Both the position numbers and the translations under genes were made by a program. The notes under the pieces are model-generated. The model saw only the letters and a program-made list of their open reading frames with translations, was not told where the DNA came from and searched no databases. A stretch of DNA of 64,000 nucleotides, from the NCBI RefSeq assembly GCF_049680855.1, contig NZ_JBMPGS010000001.1, forward strand, positions 496,001 through 560,000, written 5' to 3'. This document shows positions 40,926 through 49,624 of this stretch, one piece after another (positions within the stretch are counted from its first letter, which is position 1; every line of letters starts with the position of its first letter). This DNA is from Salinimicrobium sp049680855. GTDB taxonomy: Bacteria > Bacteroidota > Bacteroidia > Flavobacteriales > Flavobacteriaceae.

Positions 40926-42955
40926 ATAGCGACTGCTTTTGAAGATTTTAATTGTTCTGGTAATTCGATGTTGCGAGTTTTGCAAAGCCATTTCACAAGT
41001 GCTTCCACACCTTGTTCTACGTTATATTTTGGTGCCCAGCCTGTGGCTTCTTTAAATTTTGAAGTATTGGAAACATAATAGAATTGATCTCCTGTACGCC
41101 ATTCATCAAAAGAAATACCCATTTCTTTTCCGGCTTTTTCCTTGATGATATCCAGGATTTCAAGAAGGCTAACCGTGTTTTCGGGTCCGCCGCCAATATT
41201 GAAGGCCTGCCCCGCAAGTTGATCAATATTTTTATGCGCCAGCAGGAATGCATCAATCAGGTCATCAACAAAAAGAATGTCCCGCACCTGTTTTCCGTTC
41301 CCGTAGATAGAAATTGGCTGGTCTTCAAGTGCACTGATCAAAAAGTGAGCTACCCAACCCTGGTCTTCGGTTCCAAATTGATGTGGTCCATAGATACAAC
41401 TCATCCTGAAAACCGCACTTTTGAGACCATAGGTTCTGGAATAATCCAGGATGTATTGATCTGCCGCACCTTTAGAGCAGCCGTAGGGGCTATGGAAATC
41501 TAACGGAATTTTTTCGTTAATACCGTATTTCTTAATCTTTTCATCTGCAGGATAATATCTTGATTCGTTCTCTTCCATTTTCACATCCTGAAGGTTTCCG
41601 TACACCTTATTAGTGGAAGTGAACAGAAGTGGAGGTTGGTGTGGAGATTTTCGAATTGCTTCCAGCAGTTGAAAAGTGCCGTTCAGGTTTACCTGAAAAT
41701 CATGTATAGGATTGGTTACCGAGGAGGTCACCGCAACTTGCGCACAAAAATGAAAAACTTCCGAAGCATTTTTAACACATTGCTGCAGAATGAGAGGTTC
41801 GTTAATATCAGCGATCTGTACGATCAATTTTTCTCCATATTCACTTTTGAGCCACTGCAAATTTTCTTCTACGCCATCCCTGAAAAGGCTGTCATAGATC
41901 ATCACCTTTTTTCCTTCGGAAAGTAGTCTGGAGGCGAGGTTGGTTCCAATGAAACCGGCACCACCGGTAATTAGAGTATATTTTTCTTCTGAAGTGATTT
42001 GGTACTGTTTTGAAATATAATCGTGCTTCTGAATATCTTCTATGCCTTCTTTTTCCAGAAGTTTGTATAATAGTTTTTTACTGCCATCCACTTTTTTAAG
42101 TCCGAAGTGGTATTCCCTTTCATCTAGGTGAAAACCACCAACTGTAGATTTACTCGCGTCCAGATCTTTTAAGCTGTACCAATACACACGATCTGCTTCA
42201 GAATTCAGAACTTTCTTAAATTCCTCGTATTGCTTTACTTCGTCGTTCTGCCAGGTGGAGAATCCCACTTCTGAAATCCAGATTTTTCTTTCAAGACCAA
42301 AGCGGGAAAGGATTTCCTTCACCGCATTAATATTGACTTCCCAACCTTTCCACTGCTGATCGAAAACATGGGGGAAACCATGGATTCCTACGGCATCAAT
42401 ATGTTCAAGAACGCCCTGTTCAATCATCATTTGCAGCCAGTTGGGATCAATGGGGCTCATCCCGCCGAGAAGGGTTTTTTTGCCTTTTTCCTTCGCCCAG
42501 TAAGCCGCCATTTTGATCATTGTGGAAAATTTCTCCCAGGAATAATCTAATGTGAAATCGTATTCTACTTTATTATTAGGTTCGTTCCAAAGCTCTACCC
42601 ATTCAAAATACTGCCCATATTTATTGATCATTACATCAATAAAATCGGCGTAGGCTTTCAAATCTTTTGGAGGAGCCGAAGTCTTGGCCATTTCCCCAAT
42701 TGAAGGAGGTGTATATAGGAAGCATGGAAGAATCTCCACGTGTTTATCTAATTCGGCAAAAAGCCAGTCGTACCATTCCTCGGTACCTTCCACATACCAG
42801 TCTGCCCATGAAATCCCCGTGCGAAGGTGTTTTATTCCCAGCCTCTCAAAATCTGAAATAGCATTCTTAACCTGTTCATATTCGCCCGGTCTAAACCATT
42901 CCAATATCCCGACTGTGGGAGTGTGTGAAATGCTGTTTCTTTTCCTACTATTCAT
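40922..42955 (-). CDS. glycoside-hydrolase-like TIM barrel fused to NAD-dependent sugar epimerase
   Basis: A two-domain protein of 677 residues. Residues about 10-305 resemble clan GH-A hydrolases (GH39/GH5-like). WNEPN is at 123-127 with the acid/base Glu at 125, and ISEVGFSTW carries a nucleophile Glu at 229. Residues about 325-665 are an extended SDR with TGGAGFIG (330-337), YGCSK (491-495) and GTEDQGWVAHF, a pattern like CDP-paratose 2-epimerase. Both active sites look intact. There is no signal peptide, so the hydrolase half works in the cytoplasm, which is unusual. It may cleave or transfer a glycoside made by the operon. Confidence 0.88.
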   Translation of the reverse strand: MNSRKRNSISHTPTVGILEWFRPGEYEQVKNAISDFERLGIKHLRTGISWADWYVEGTEEWYDWLFAELDKHVEILPCFLYTPPSIGEMAKTSAPPKDLKAYADFIDVMINKYGQYFEWVELWNEPNNKVEYDFTLDYSWEKFSTMIKMAAYWAKEKGKKTLLGGMSPIDPNWLQMMIEQGVLEHIDAVGIHGFPHVFDQQWKGWEVNINAVKEILSRFGLERKIWISEVGFSTWQNDEVKQYEEFKKVLNSEADRVYWYSLKDLDASKSTVGGFHLDEREYHFGLKKVDGSKKLLYKLLEKEGIEDIQKHDYISKQYQITSEEKYTLITGGAGFIGTNLASRLLSEGKKVMIYDSLFRDGVEENLQWLKSEYGEKLIVQIADINEPLILQQCVKNASEVFHFCAQVAVTSSVTNPIHDFQVNLNGTFQLLEAIRKSPHQPPLLFTSTNKVYGNLQDVKMEENESRYYPADEKIKKYGINEKIPLDFHSPYGCSKGAADQYILDYSRTYGLKSAVFRMSCIYGPHQFGTEDQGWVAHFLISALEDQPISIYGNGKQVRDILFVDDLIDAFLLAHKNIDQLAGQAFNIGGGPENTVSLLEILDIIKEKAGKEMGISFDEWRTGDQFYYVSNTSKFKEATGWAPKYNVEQGVEALVKWLCKTRNIELPEQLKSSKAVAI

Positions 42956-42966
42956 AGCTACTTGGT

Positions 42967-44085
42967 TTATATGGTTAATCCTCGGGAAGAAAGTTCGTTG
43001 CTGGCTTTGCTTACATTATCTGTGGCGATTTGGGTTTTTAGCCATTCAGCCAGTTCAAATAATCCATCTTCAAATTTCACTTCGGGTTCAAAGCCTAAAA
43101 TCTCTTTCATTTTTGTGTTGTCTGCAAAACAGTGACGCACATCGCCTACGCGATATTTACCTGTAATCTCTGCAGAAAGCTCTTCTTTGCCCATCACTTT
43201 TGCAAGTTTGTTAGCGATAAGCTGAATGCTGTACTGGTTACCGCTTCCTACGTTTATTACTTCTCCATCAGCTTCAGGCACTTCCATGGCCAGTCTTAAA
43301 GCACGGGCAACATCTTTTACATGAATAAAATCCCGAATTTGTTTTCCGTCTTCGAAAATGAGGGGAGCATTGTTATTGAGTAATCTTGAAGCAAAAATGG
43401 CAAGCACTCCCGTATAGGGATTAGAGAGCGCTTGCCGTGTCCCATATACATTAAAAAAGCGCAATGCAGTAGTGGGTATTTGGTAAGCTTTACCTGTTAT
43501 AAGACTTAATCTTTCCTGATCATATTTTGAAAGGGCATATACCGAAGAAAGATTTGGTTTCTTGTCTTCGGGAGTGGGAACGGGTTTAAGAATCTCCCCG
43601 TTTTCGTCAAACATTTCCCATTTCCCCTGTTTCAGGTCAAAAAGTTTACGTTCGCATTCCATTCTTTTCTTTCCGTCGGAATCTTTATAAAGCCCTTCCC
43701 CGTAGATGCTCATACTGGAAGCAACAACAAGCTTCTCTACAGGATTGTCCATTAGAGCTTCCATAAGAACTGCCGTTCCAACATTGTTAACTTCTGTATA
43801 ATCTTTTATCTGATACATGCTTTGTCCTACACCAACCATAGCGGCCAGGTGAAAAACTGCATCTATGCCTTCTAAAGCTTTTTCAACAGCCTTTTTATCC
43901 CGAACGTCACCAATTTGAAGCTCCACCTGCGGGTTGAGGTATTCTGGTCTTTCCATAGAGTCGCCATGAACCTGCTCAGAAAGGTTGTCTAAAGCCCGAA
44001 CGCTGTAGCCTTTGTTAAGCAATTCATCGGCGAGGTGAGATCCTATAAATCCTGCACCTCCGGTTATTAGAACTTTTTTTCCCAT
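42967..44085 (-). CDS. NAD-dependent epimerase/dehydratase
   Basis: Extended SDR of 372 residues. TGGAGFIGSHLADEL is the NAD loop (residues 7-21), DNLSEQVHGD follows the second strand, and the catalytic YxxxK is in SVYALSKYDQERL. The segment RDFIHVKDVARAL is typical of UDP-glucose or dTDP-sugar 4-epimerases. An insertion near 130-175 is longer than in GalE. Together with the fused epimerase it suggests at least two changes to a nucleotide sugar. Confidence 0.9.
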   Translation of the reverse strand: MGKKVLITGGAGFIGSHLADELLNKGYSVRALDNLSEQVHGDSMERPEYLNPQVELQIGDVRDKKAVEKALEGIDAVFHLAAMVGVGQSMYQIKDYTEVNNVGTAVLMEALMDNPVEKLVVASSMSIYGEGLYKDSDGKKRMECERKLFDLKQGKWEMFDENGEILKPVPTPEDKKPNLSSVYALSKYDQERLSLITGKAYQIPTTALRFFNVYGTRQALSNPYTGVLAIFASRLLNNNAPLIFEDGKQIRDFIHVKDVARALRLAMEVPEADGEVINVGSGNQYSIQLIANKLAKVMGKEELSAEITGKYRVGDVRHCFADNTKMKEILGFEPEVKFEDGLFELAEWLKTQIATDNVSKASNELSSRGLTI

Positions 44086-44106
44086 TTATAAAAACATTTT
44101 GGTTGG

Positions 44107-44811
44107 TTAGAAATTTTGTAAAATTGGTCTGGTTATAATCTTATTTATTGCAGTTCCCGGTTTTTTGCTCAAAGCATACCATACATCCTCTGCGATTTCT
44201 TCGGGAGAAATGGCGCCCATACCCATTTCTTCTATAGTGCTATTTCCCGAAAACTGATTGGTAAAGAATGCTGTATCAACAATTCCCGGACTCACCACCG
44301 TAACGTTTAGGTATGGCAATGTTTCCAGTCTAAGAGTTTCAGCAATGACTTCTACTGCTGTTTTTGAGGCACTGTAAATGCCGCCGTAGGGATGTGGCTG
44401 GTTTGCCGAAACTGATGAAATAAAAACGACATTACCTTGTTTCTTTTCAAGCATACCCGGAACGAAAGAACGTATAGTACGTAACGGCCCCATTAGGTTG
44501 GTATTAATGATTTTTTGCCATTTTTCAGGATCCCCTTCTGCCAGCTTTTTCTGAATTCCCTGTCCTGCATTTAAGATCAAAATATCTGGTTTCCCCACAT
44601 TTTCATTTACCCAGGCATATAGATCATCTATGTCTTGAGCTTTGCTTACATCACATCTTTGGAAATGAATATTGGGAATATTTTCTCCGGAATGAAGGTC
44701 TGCGACAATAACCTTCACGCCTTCTTTAGCTAACTTTCTGGTAATAGCTTTCCCTATGCCACTACTGCCACCGGTAACTATTGCTATTTTGGCTGAAGAT
44801 TCTTGACTCAT
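44107..44811 (-). CDS. short-chain dehydrogenase/reductase
   Basis: Classical SDR of 234 residues. TGGSSGIGKAI is the coenzyme loop, LNAG the NAG motif, and YSASK the catalytic Tyr/Lys pair. The start at 44811 (MSQESSAK) is preferred; upstream ATG and TTG codons near 44889 lie at or inside the promoter and would add 27 unrelated residues. It is the first gene of the ten-gene operon that ends at 33653. Confidence 0.88.
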   Translation of the reverse strand: MSQESSAKIAIVTGGSSGIGKAITRKLAKEGVKVIVADLHSGENIPNIHFQRCDVSKAQDIDDLYAWVNENVGKPDILILNAGQGIQKKLAEGDPEKWQKIINTNLMGPLRTIRSFVPGMLEKKQGNVVFISSVSANQPHPYGGIYSASKTAVEVIAETLRLETLPYLNVTVVSPGIVDTAFFTNQFSGNSTIEEMGMGAISPEEIAEDVWYALSKKPGTAINKIITRPILQNF

Positions 44812-44889
44812 CAGTTTTTGCCATTCCGGGTCCAAAGTTGGAGCCGCGATTAAAAATAAACAGCTCATTTTATTGAGCTGCTGGATCAT

Positions 44890-44897
44890 CAAAGGTA
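44890..44897 (-). promoter_or_regulatory. -7 promoter element of the glycosyltransferase operon
   Basis: Minus-strand TACCTTTG, exact TAnnTTTG. It implies a leader of about 75 bases before the SDR start at 44811. No internal promoter was seen in the next 11 kb, so it may drive all ten genes. Confidence 0.55.
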
Positions 44898-45068
44898 CAA
44901 GAGGGTCATGTGAAATATTATTAAAACAAACCTAAAACTATCTTAAACCCCCTAATTTTTCTAGTGCTTTGGCGAATTTGGGCAGTTTTTTGATAGTGTC
45001 GAAATTGAAGGATTTTTTGTCTTACCCTCTGCAAAGAAAGGGGTTGAAGCTGCTGCTAAAATTAAAAA

Positions 45069-45091
45069 GGCAGGAAATCGAATTTCCTGCC
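45069..45091 (-). terminator. terminator of the membrane-anchored protein gene
   Basis: Perfect 10-base-pair stem GGCAGGAAAT (45069-45078) with ATTTCCTGCC (45082-45091), loop CGA. On the minus strand it is followed by a T-rich tract (45061-45068). It lies 28 bases after the stop at 45119. Apart from this and the operon promoter, the stretch 44812-45118 shows no convincing gene. Confidence 0.85.
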
Positions 45092-45118
45092 TATCTTTAA
45101 AAATAATTCTTCCAAATA

Positions 45119-45604
45119 CTATTTTAGAAGCTTTTCTATCCAATCATTCCATTTTTCGGCTGCGTGCATCATTTCTTCTTTTTGAAGTACCGATGTGCGA
45201 TCTTTTTCAAAGAAAATCAAATCTTCTTCCTCTGAAGTTTTTCCGTTCTGCTTTAATCTGAGTGAAATTTGAGAAATATTATCAAAGTTATTCGGCTCAG
45301 AACCATTGGAGGAATAGGATTTTGCGATCACACTTGAGGAATAAGAATTAAGGTCAATGCACCGATTCTTATTTTCCTTACCAGAGTACCTAACCAATAA
45401 TTTTCCGGAGGCCTCGTCGAGCCCAAGAGAAAGATTCGGAAGAAAATCAATTTTACTTAATTTTAAATTATGCTGTTTTGCCAATAGGATCAAGTGTTTT
45501 CTATTGCTTTTTTTGTTACTGGACTGCCGCATCAGGTAAATAGCTACCGGCGCAATAAAGATGAGCAGCATGCCCACACCCATTAGGGTGGATGATGTAT
45601 CCAT
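45119..45604 (-). CDS. uncharacterised membrane-anchored protein
   Basis: A 161-residue protein with one N-terminal transmembrane helix (about 7-25), a basic stretch (RQSSNKKSNRKH) that would face the cytoplasm, and a soluble domain of about 120 residues. That domain alternates hydrophobic and charged residues in a beta-rich pattern (LSLGLDEASGKLLVRYSGKE). I recognise no family. It lies between the heme operon and the glycosyltransferase operon with its own terminator. Confidence 0.72.
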   Translation of the reverse strand: MDTSSTLMGVGMLLIFIAPVAIYLMRQSSNKKSNRKHLILLAKQHNLKLSKIDFLPNLSLGLDEASGKLLVRYSGKENKNRCIDLNSYSSSVIAKSYSSNGSEPNNFDNISQISLRLKQNGKTSEEEDLIFFEKDRTSVLQKEEMMHAAEKWNDWIEKLLK

Positions 45605-45662
45605 GATATATAATTATTTTTTGTGAAAAATTCTTTTTCAGTTGAGAACTGAATTAGTCATT

Positions 45663-45680
45663 AAAATGTCATTTTTGACA
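45663..45680 (-). terminator. small hairpin, possible terminator after the heme operon
   Basis: TGTCA and TGACA pair around TTTT (45667-45680). On the minus strand the stem is followed by TTTTAAT. It lies 13 bases after the stop at 45693 and includes one copy of the AAAATGNCATTTT palindrome. The five-base stem is weak. Confidence 0.4.
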
Positions 45681-45692
45681 CGCCTGAAATTC

Positions 45693-46055
45693 TCACAAAA
45701 AGAAATGGAAAGGGAAAAGCTGAATACGAATAATTTGTTTTAGATCCCGCTCAGGACCTTTGGAAGTAGCTCGTCTTTCAGCAATTTTTTCTGAAAAGAG
45801 ATTGTTTTTAGGATGATAAAAAATTCCGGGGTGAAAGTTGTTTTCGGAATATTCAGGAAGAATTATTTCCCTCACTGCATCCTCAAGCGAATGAAGCGGA
45901 AGACTTCTTGAAGAAACCTGGAAATCACCAGTGGCGAAATGGTCTTCAGAAGAAGAAATAAAAGAAGGCTTTTCCTCTGCGAATACTCCTGGAACATTTA
46001 AAATTCCGAAGAGCAGCGCATAACAAAAACCTAATAATTGTTGTCTTTTCTTCAC
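45693..46055 (-). CDS. small secreted hypothetical protein
   Basis: A 120-residue protein with a clear signal peptide (about residues 1-26, ending VFAEE). The rest shows no motif I know; it has several His and aromatic residues (NNFHPGIFYHPKNN) and ends FPFHFFL. It follows hemB by 38 bases on the same strand and may be the last gene of the heme operon, or a stand-alone gene. Coding is supported only by the signal peptide and composition. Confidence 0.55.
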   Translation of the reverse strand: MKKRQQLLGFCYALLFGILNVPGVFAEEKPSFISSSEDHFATGDFQVSSRSLPLHSLEDAVREIILPEYSENNFHPGIFYHPKNNLFSEKIAERRATSKGPERDLKQIIRIQLFPFHFFL

Positions 46056-46093
46056 CCGATAAATTTAGTGATAAAACAAACTGAGTGAATTAA

Positions 46094-47062
46094 TTACTGT
46101 AACAATTTTACAGCGTCTTTGGCAAAATAGCTTGCGATAAGCTGCGCGCCTGCACGTTTAATTGCGGTAAGTTGTTCAAGAACCACGGCATCATGATCCA
46201 GCCAGCCTTTTTCGGCCGCAGCCTTGATCATGGCATATTCTCCACTCACCTGGTAAACCGCCACAGGAACATTCACAGCATTTTTAATATCTCTTACTAT
46301 GTCGAGATAGCACAGCCCCGGCTTCACCATCACGATATCTGCACCTTCTTCTACATCTATAAGTGTTTCCTTAACGGCTTCATCTCTGTTCGCAGGATCC
46401 ATCTGGTAGGTTTTTTTATCACCAAATCCTGGTGCTGAATCTAATGCGTCCCGAAACGGACCGTAAAAAGCAGATGCGTACTTCGCACTGTAACTCATAA
46501 TGCCTGCCTTGTGAAAACCTTCTTTTTCCAGCAATTCCCGTATGCTGAGAATTCTACCATCCATCATGTCACTTGGAGCGACAAAATCTGCGCCTGCCTG
46601 CACATGCGAAAGTGACATTTTTGCGAGTACTTCTTTCGTGGGATCGTTCAAAATTTCTCCATTCTCCACAATTCCGTCGTGGCCGTAGGAAGAGTAGGGG
46701 TCAAGGGCAACATCTGTCATTACCACCATTTCGGGAACGGCATTTTTCACCACTTTCACGGCTCGCTGCATGAGACCATCGGCATTGAGGGCTTCGGTGC
46801 CCTGATTGTCCTTTAGATCTTCGGGTACTTTTACGAAAAGCAGCACTGCTTTTAAACCAAGATTCCAAAGTTCTTTTACTTCTTTTTCAAGCAGATCGAG
46901 GCTAAACCGAAAATAATTGGGCATTGAAGAAATTTCTTCTTTTACCTCTTTACCTTCCACTACAAAAAGGGGGACCAGGAAATCATTCGGAGTAATGGCG
47001 GTTTCCCTCACCAGGCTTCTCACAGCTTCACTTGTTCTTAGTCTTCGGTTTCTTATCAACAT
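46094..47062 (-). CDS. hemB: delta-aminolevulinic acid dehydratase (porphobilinogen synthase)
   Basis: Condenses two 5-aminolevulinate molecules to porphobilinogen. The Schiff-base lysines are in SYSAKYASAFYGPFR and MVKPGLCYLDI. The metal region reads DVALDPYSSYGHDG: the Cys residues of zinc-dependent enzymes are replaced by Ala and Asp, so this is a zinc-independent, probably magnesium-type enzyme. At 322 residues it is complete. It ends the hemACDE-x-FB order. Confidence 0.96.
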   Translation of the reverse strand: MLIRNRRLRTSEAVRSLVRETAITPNDFLVPLFVVEGKEVKEEISSMPNYFRFSLDLLEKEVKELWNLGLKAVLLFVKVPEDLKDNQGTEALNADGLMQRAVKVVKNAVPEMVVMTDVALDPYSSYGHDGIVENGEILNDPTKEVLAKMSLSHVQAGADFVAPSDMMDGRILSIRELLEKEGFHKAGIMSYSAKYASAFYGPFRDALDSAPGFGDKKTYQMDPANRDEAVKETLIDVEEGADIVMVKPGLCYLDIVRDIKNAVNVPVAVYQVSGEYAMIKAAAEKGWLDHDAVVLEQLTAIKRAGAQLIASYFAKDAVKLLQ

Positions 47063-47138
47063 AATTTATTTTTTTGCTTACAGTTTCCCGTCGCCGGACT
47101 TCCTGTTGTACTACGAATTTTGTTCCTTTTGCTATTTG

Positions 47139-48041
47139 CTAAACCCACTCCCTCGGTTCTTTTAAAACCTTCAGTAATTTCTCTTCTTCACTTCCTTCTT
47201 CAGGATGATGATCGTACACCCATTGAACATGTGGCGGCAGGCTCATTAAAATGCTTTCAATTCGCCCGTTTGTTTTTAATCCGAAGAGCGTTCCGCGGTC
47301 GTGAACGAGATTGAATTCCACATATCTGCCGCGTCGTATTTCCTGCCATTTTCGATTTTCTTCTGAAAATGGCAAATTCATTCTGCTTTCTACAATGGGA
47401 ACATAAGCGCTCAAGAAACTGTCTCCCACATCGGTAACGAACTTATACCAGTCTTCGACGCTCATTTCTTCGGAAGGTTTGCAGTAATCAAAGAATAAAC
47501 CTCCAATTCCTCGCGCTTCGTCCCGATGAGAATTCCAGAAATATTCATCACAGTTCTTTTTATATTCCGGATAAAGTTGCGGTTGATGCCGGTCACAGGC
47601 CGATTTGCATATGTGATGAAAATGTTGCGCGTCTTCTTCAAAAAGGTAGTATGGGGTGAGATCCTGTCCGCCCCCAAACCATTGATCTACCAGCGTGCCG
47701 TCTTTTTCATACATTTCAAAATAGCGCCAATTGGCATGCACCGTTGGTACCATGGGATTTTTAGGATGTAACACAAGGCTGAGCCCGCAGGCATAAAAAT
47801 CTACGTCTCCAACGCCAAAATGCTTCTGCATTGCAGGTGCCAGCGGCCCAAAAACGCGGGAAATATTTACTCCGCCTTTTTCAAAGATGGCTCCGTTCTC
47901 TATGACCCTCGTTCTGCCGCCACCGCCTTCTTTTCGTTCCCAGAGATCCTCTCGAAAAACAGCTTTTCCGTCAATTTCTTCCAGCTTTGCCGTAATAGTA
48001 TTTTGCAGCTCCTGTATGTAGGCGTAGAATTTCTCCTTCAT
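47139..48041 (-). CDS. hemF: oxygen-dependent coproporphyrinogen III oxidase
   Basis: Decarboxylates coproporphyrinogen III to protoporphyrinogen IX using oxygen. The family signatures MVPTVHANWRYFEM and WFGGGQDLTPYY are present, as is YVEFNLVHDRGTLFGLKTNGR (split: YVEFNLVHDRGT and LFGLKTNGR). At 300 residues it is full length. It shows that this pathway needs oxygen; no hemN is in the window. Confidence 0.96.
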   Translation of the reverse strand: MKEKFYAYIQELQNTITAKLEEIDGKAVFREDLWERKEGGGGRTRVIENGAIFEKGGVNISRVFGPLAPAMQKHFGVGDVDFYACGLSLVLHPKNPMVPTVHANWRYFEMYEKDGTLVDQWFGGGQDLTPYYLFEEDAQHFHHICKSACDRHQPQLYPEYKKNCDEYFWNSHRDEARGIGGLFFDYCKPSEEMSVEDWYKFVTDVGDSFLSAYVPIVESRMNLPFSEENRKWQEIRRGRYVEFNLVHDRGTLFGLKTNGRIESILMSLPPHVQWVYDHHPEEGSEEEKLLKVLKEPREWV

Positions 48042-48049
48042 TAATGTTT

Positions 48050-48535
48050 TTATTTTTCTAAATAAACCAATGTATCTTCCTGGCTGCTGAAATCTTCCAG
48101 CTTATCCAGGTGCATTGCATTTTTCATTTTTTCAATTAGCACTATTTGAATATCAAGGGCTTCAAAAATGTGCTTTTCAAATAACTTTCTGCCAATCCTG
48201 TTATTATGCAGATCCATATTTCTTTCCGGTGTGCGGTTTGGTGAAAGCTCTTCGTGAAGATCTGTAATTCTTTTGCTCCACTCCAATGCTTTTTTTAAAG
48301 AACCTGAAGCCTCATAACATTTTTGACAGATCAAAAAATTCAAAAGCGCATGTCTAAATGCGTTTGCCGGGGTGTTTTTATGATGCTCCTTTCCAAAATT
48401 GCGATCACATATTTTAATGGTTTCCCTGGTAGCATTCCAGGTAGGAATAATAAACTTTGGCTGAAGAATAAGAACCTTTCCCAGCGAAAAAAGCTGTTTT
48501 CCACGGAGGTTCTTTAAACTCGCCAGGATGCTCAT
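48050..48535 (-). CDS. conserved hypothetical protein inside the heme operon
   Basis: A 161-residue soluble protein. The motifs NAFRHALLNFLICQKC, HEELSPN and MDLHNNRIGRKLFE recall a family of predicted helical proteins with conserved His, Glu and Asn (DUF6973-like, from memory). These residues could bind a metal. It overlaps the hemE stop by one base (TAATG) and lies nine bases before hemF, so it is made together with the heme enzymes. Its function is unknown. Confidence 0.8.
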   Translation of the reverse strand: MSILASLKNLRGKQLFSLGKVLILQPKFIIPTWNATRETIKICDRNFGKEHHKNTPANAFRHALLNFLICQKCYEASGSLKKALEWSKRITDLHEELSPNRTPERNMDLHNNRIGRKLFEKHIFEALDIQIVLIEKMKNAMHLDKLEDFSSQEDTLVYLEK

Positions 48536-49563
48536 TACTTCACTTTATATTCTTTTACAGCGTCTACAAATGCCTGTGCGTTTTCAACAGGAATATTCGG
48601 AAGAATTCCGTGGCCAAGATTCACCACATATTTATCTTTTCCGAATTCGTTGATCATATCGTGCACCATATCTTTAATTACATCTGGTGGCGAAAAAAGT
48701 CTGCTAGGATCAAAATTTCCCTGTAGTGTAATTTCGGGTCCTGCCAATTGTCGCGCGATTTTTGGAGCACAGGTCCAATCTACCCCAAGGGCACAGGCGC
48801 CGCTTTTTGCCATTTCATCTAGTGCGAACCAGCATCCTTTTCCAAATGCAATAACAGGAATATCTGGTTTTAAGGCATCAATAATCTGTTGGATGTATTT
48901 CCACGAGAATTCCCTGTAATCTACAGGAGAAAGCATGCCGCCCCATGAGTCAAAAATCTGCACAGCGTCTACACCTGCTGCGACTTTGGCCTTTAAATAA
49001 GAAATGGTCGTGTCGGTAATTTTCTGAAGTAACAAATGCGCAGCCTGCGGATTCGTAAAACAAAATTGTTTTGCAATATCAAAATTTTTGGAACCCTGTC
49101 CCTGTACAGCATAGCACAGAATGGTCCAGGGAGAACCGGCAAAACCTATAAGGGGTACTTCATTATTCAGCTCCTGCTTTGTCATTTTAACGGCATCCAT
49201 GACGTAACCCAGGGTTTCGTGAACATCGGGGACGTGTACTTTGTGCACGTCTTCCATAGATCGTACAGGATTTGGCAACCATGGCCCTACGCCGGGTTTC
49301 ATTTGTACTTCAATATTCATTGCCTGTGGCACTACCAGGATGTCACTGAATAAAATAGCGGCATCTGTACCTATTTGACGAATAGGCATTACGGTGATTT
49401 CCGTAGCCAGTTCGGGCGTACGGCAACGAGTGAAAAAATCGTATTTTTCCTTTAGCTTCATAAAGTCAGGCAGGTAGCGGCCGGCCTGGCGCATCATCCA
49501 AACAGGTGGGCGTTCAACGGTCTCACCTTTTAAAGCTTTAAGAAATAAATCGTTCTTGATCAT
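48535..49563 (-). CDS. hemE: uroporphyrinogen decarboxylase
   Basis: Converts uroporphyrinogen III to coproporphyrinogen III. The N-terminal signature PPVWMMRQAGRYLPDF and GFAGSPWTILCYAVQG are both present; the Arg residues of the first bind the substrate carboxylates. At 342 residues it is complete. A 61-base gap separates it from hemD. Confidence 0.97.
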   Translation of the reverse strand: MIKNDLFLKALKGETVERPPVWMMRQAGRYLPDFMKLKEKYDFFTRCRTPELATEITVMPIRQIGTDAAILFSDILVVPQAMNIEVQMKPGVGPWLPNPVRSMEDVHKVHVPDVHETLGYVMDAVKMTKQELNNEVPLIGFAGSPWTILCYAVQGQGSKNFDIAKQFCFTNPQAAHLLLQKITDTTISYLKAKVAAGVDAVQIFDSWGGMLSPVDYREFSWKYIQQIIDALKPDIPVIAFGKGCWFALDEMAKSGACALGVDWTCAPKIARQLAGPEITLQGNFDPSRLFSPPDVIKDMVHDMINEFGKDKYVVNLGHGILPNIPVENAQAFVDAVKEYKVK

Positions 49564-49624
49564 ATTTTTTTCTTTGTCGGGCGTTCACCCGGGATTGGAA
49601 AGTTCTTATTAATATACTAAGACT

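Noticed and set aside
44941..45020. Minus-strand frame reading DKKSFNFDTIKKLPKFAKAL followed by EKLGGLR and a stop, upstream of the SDR gene
   Set aside because: It looks protein-like but has no start codon, is preceded by a stop and a terminator, and is only about 25 codons. A remnant is possible but unsupported.
44961..45143. 60-codon minus-strand frame starting inside the preceding gene
   Set aside because: It runs through a perfect terminator hairpin and has no recognisable composition or motif.
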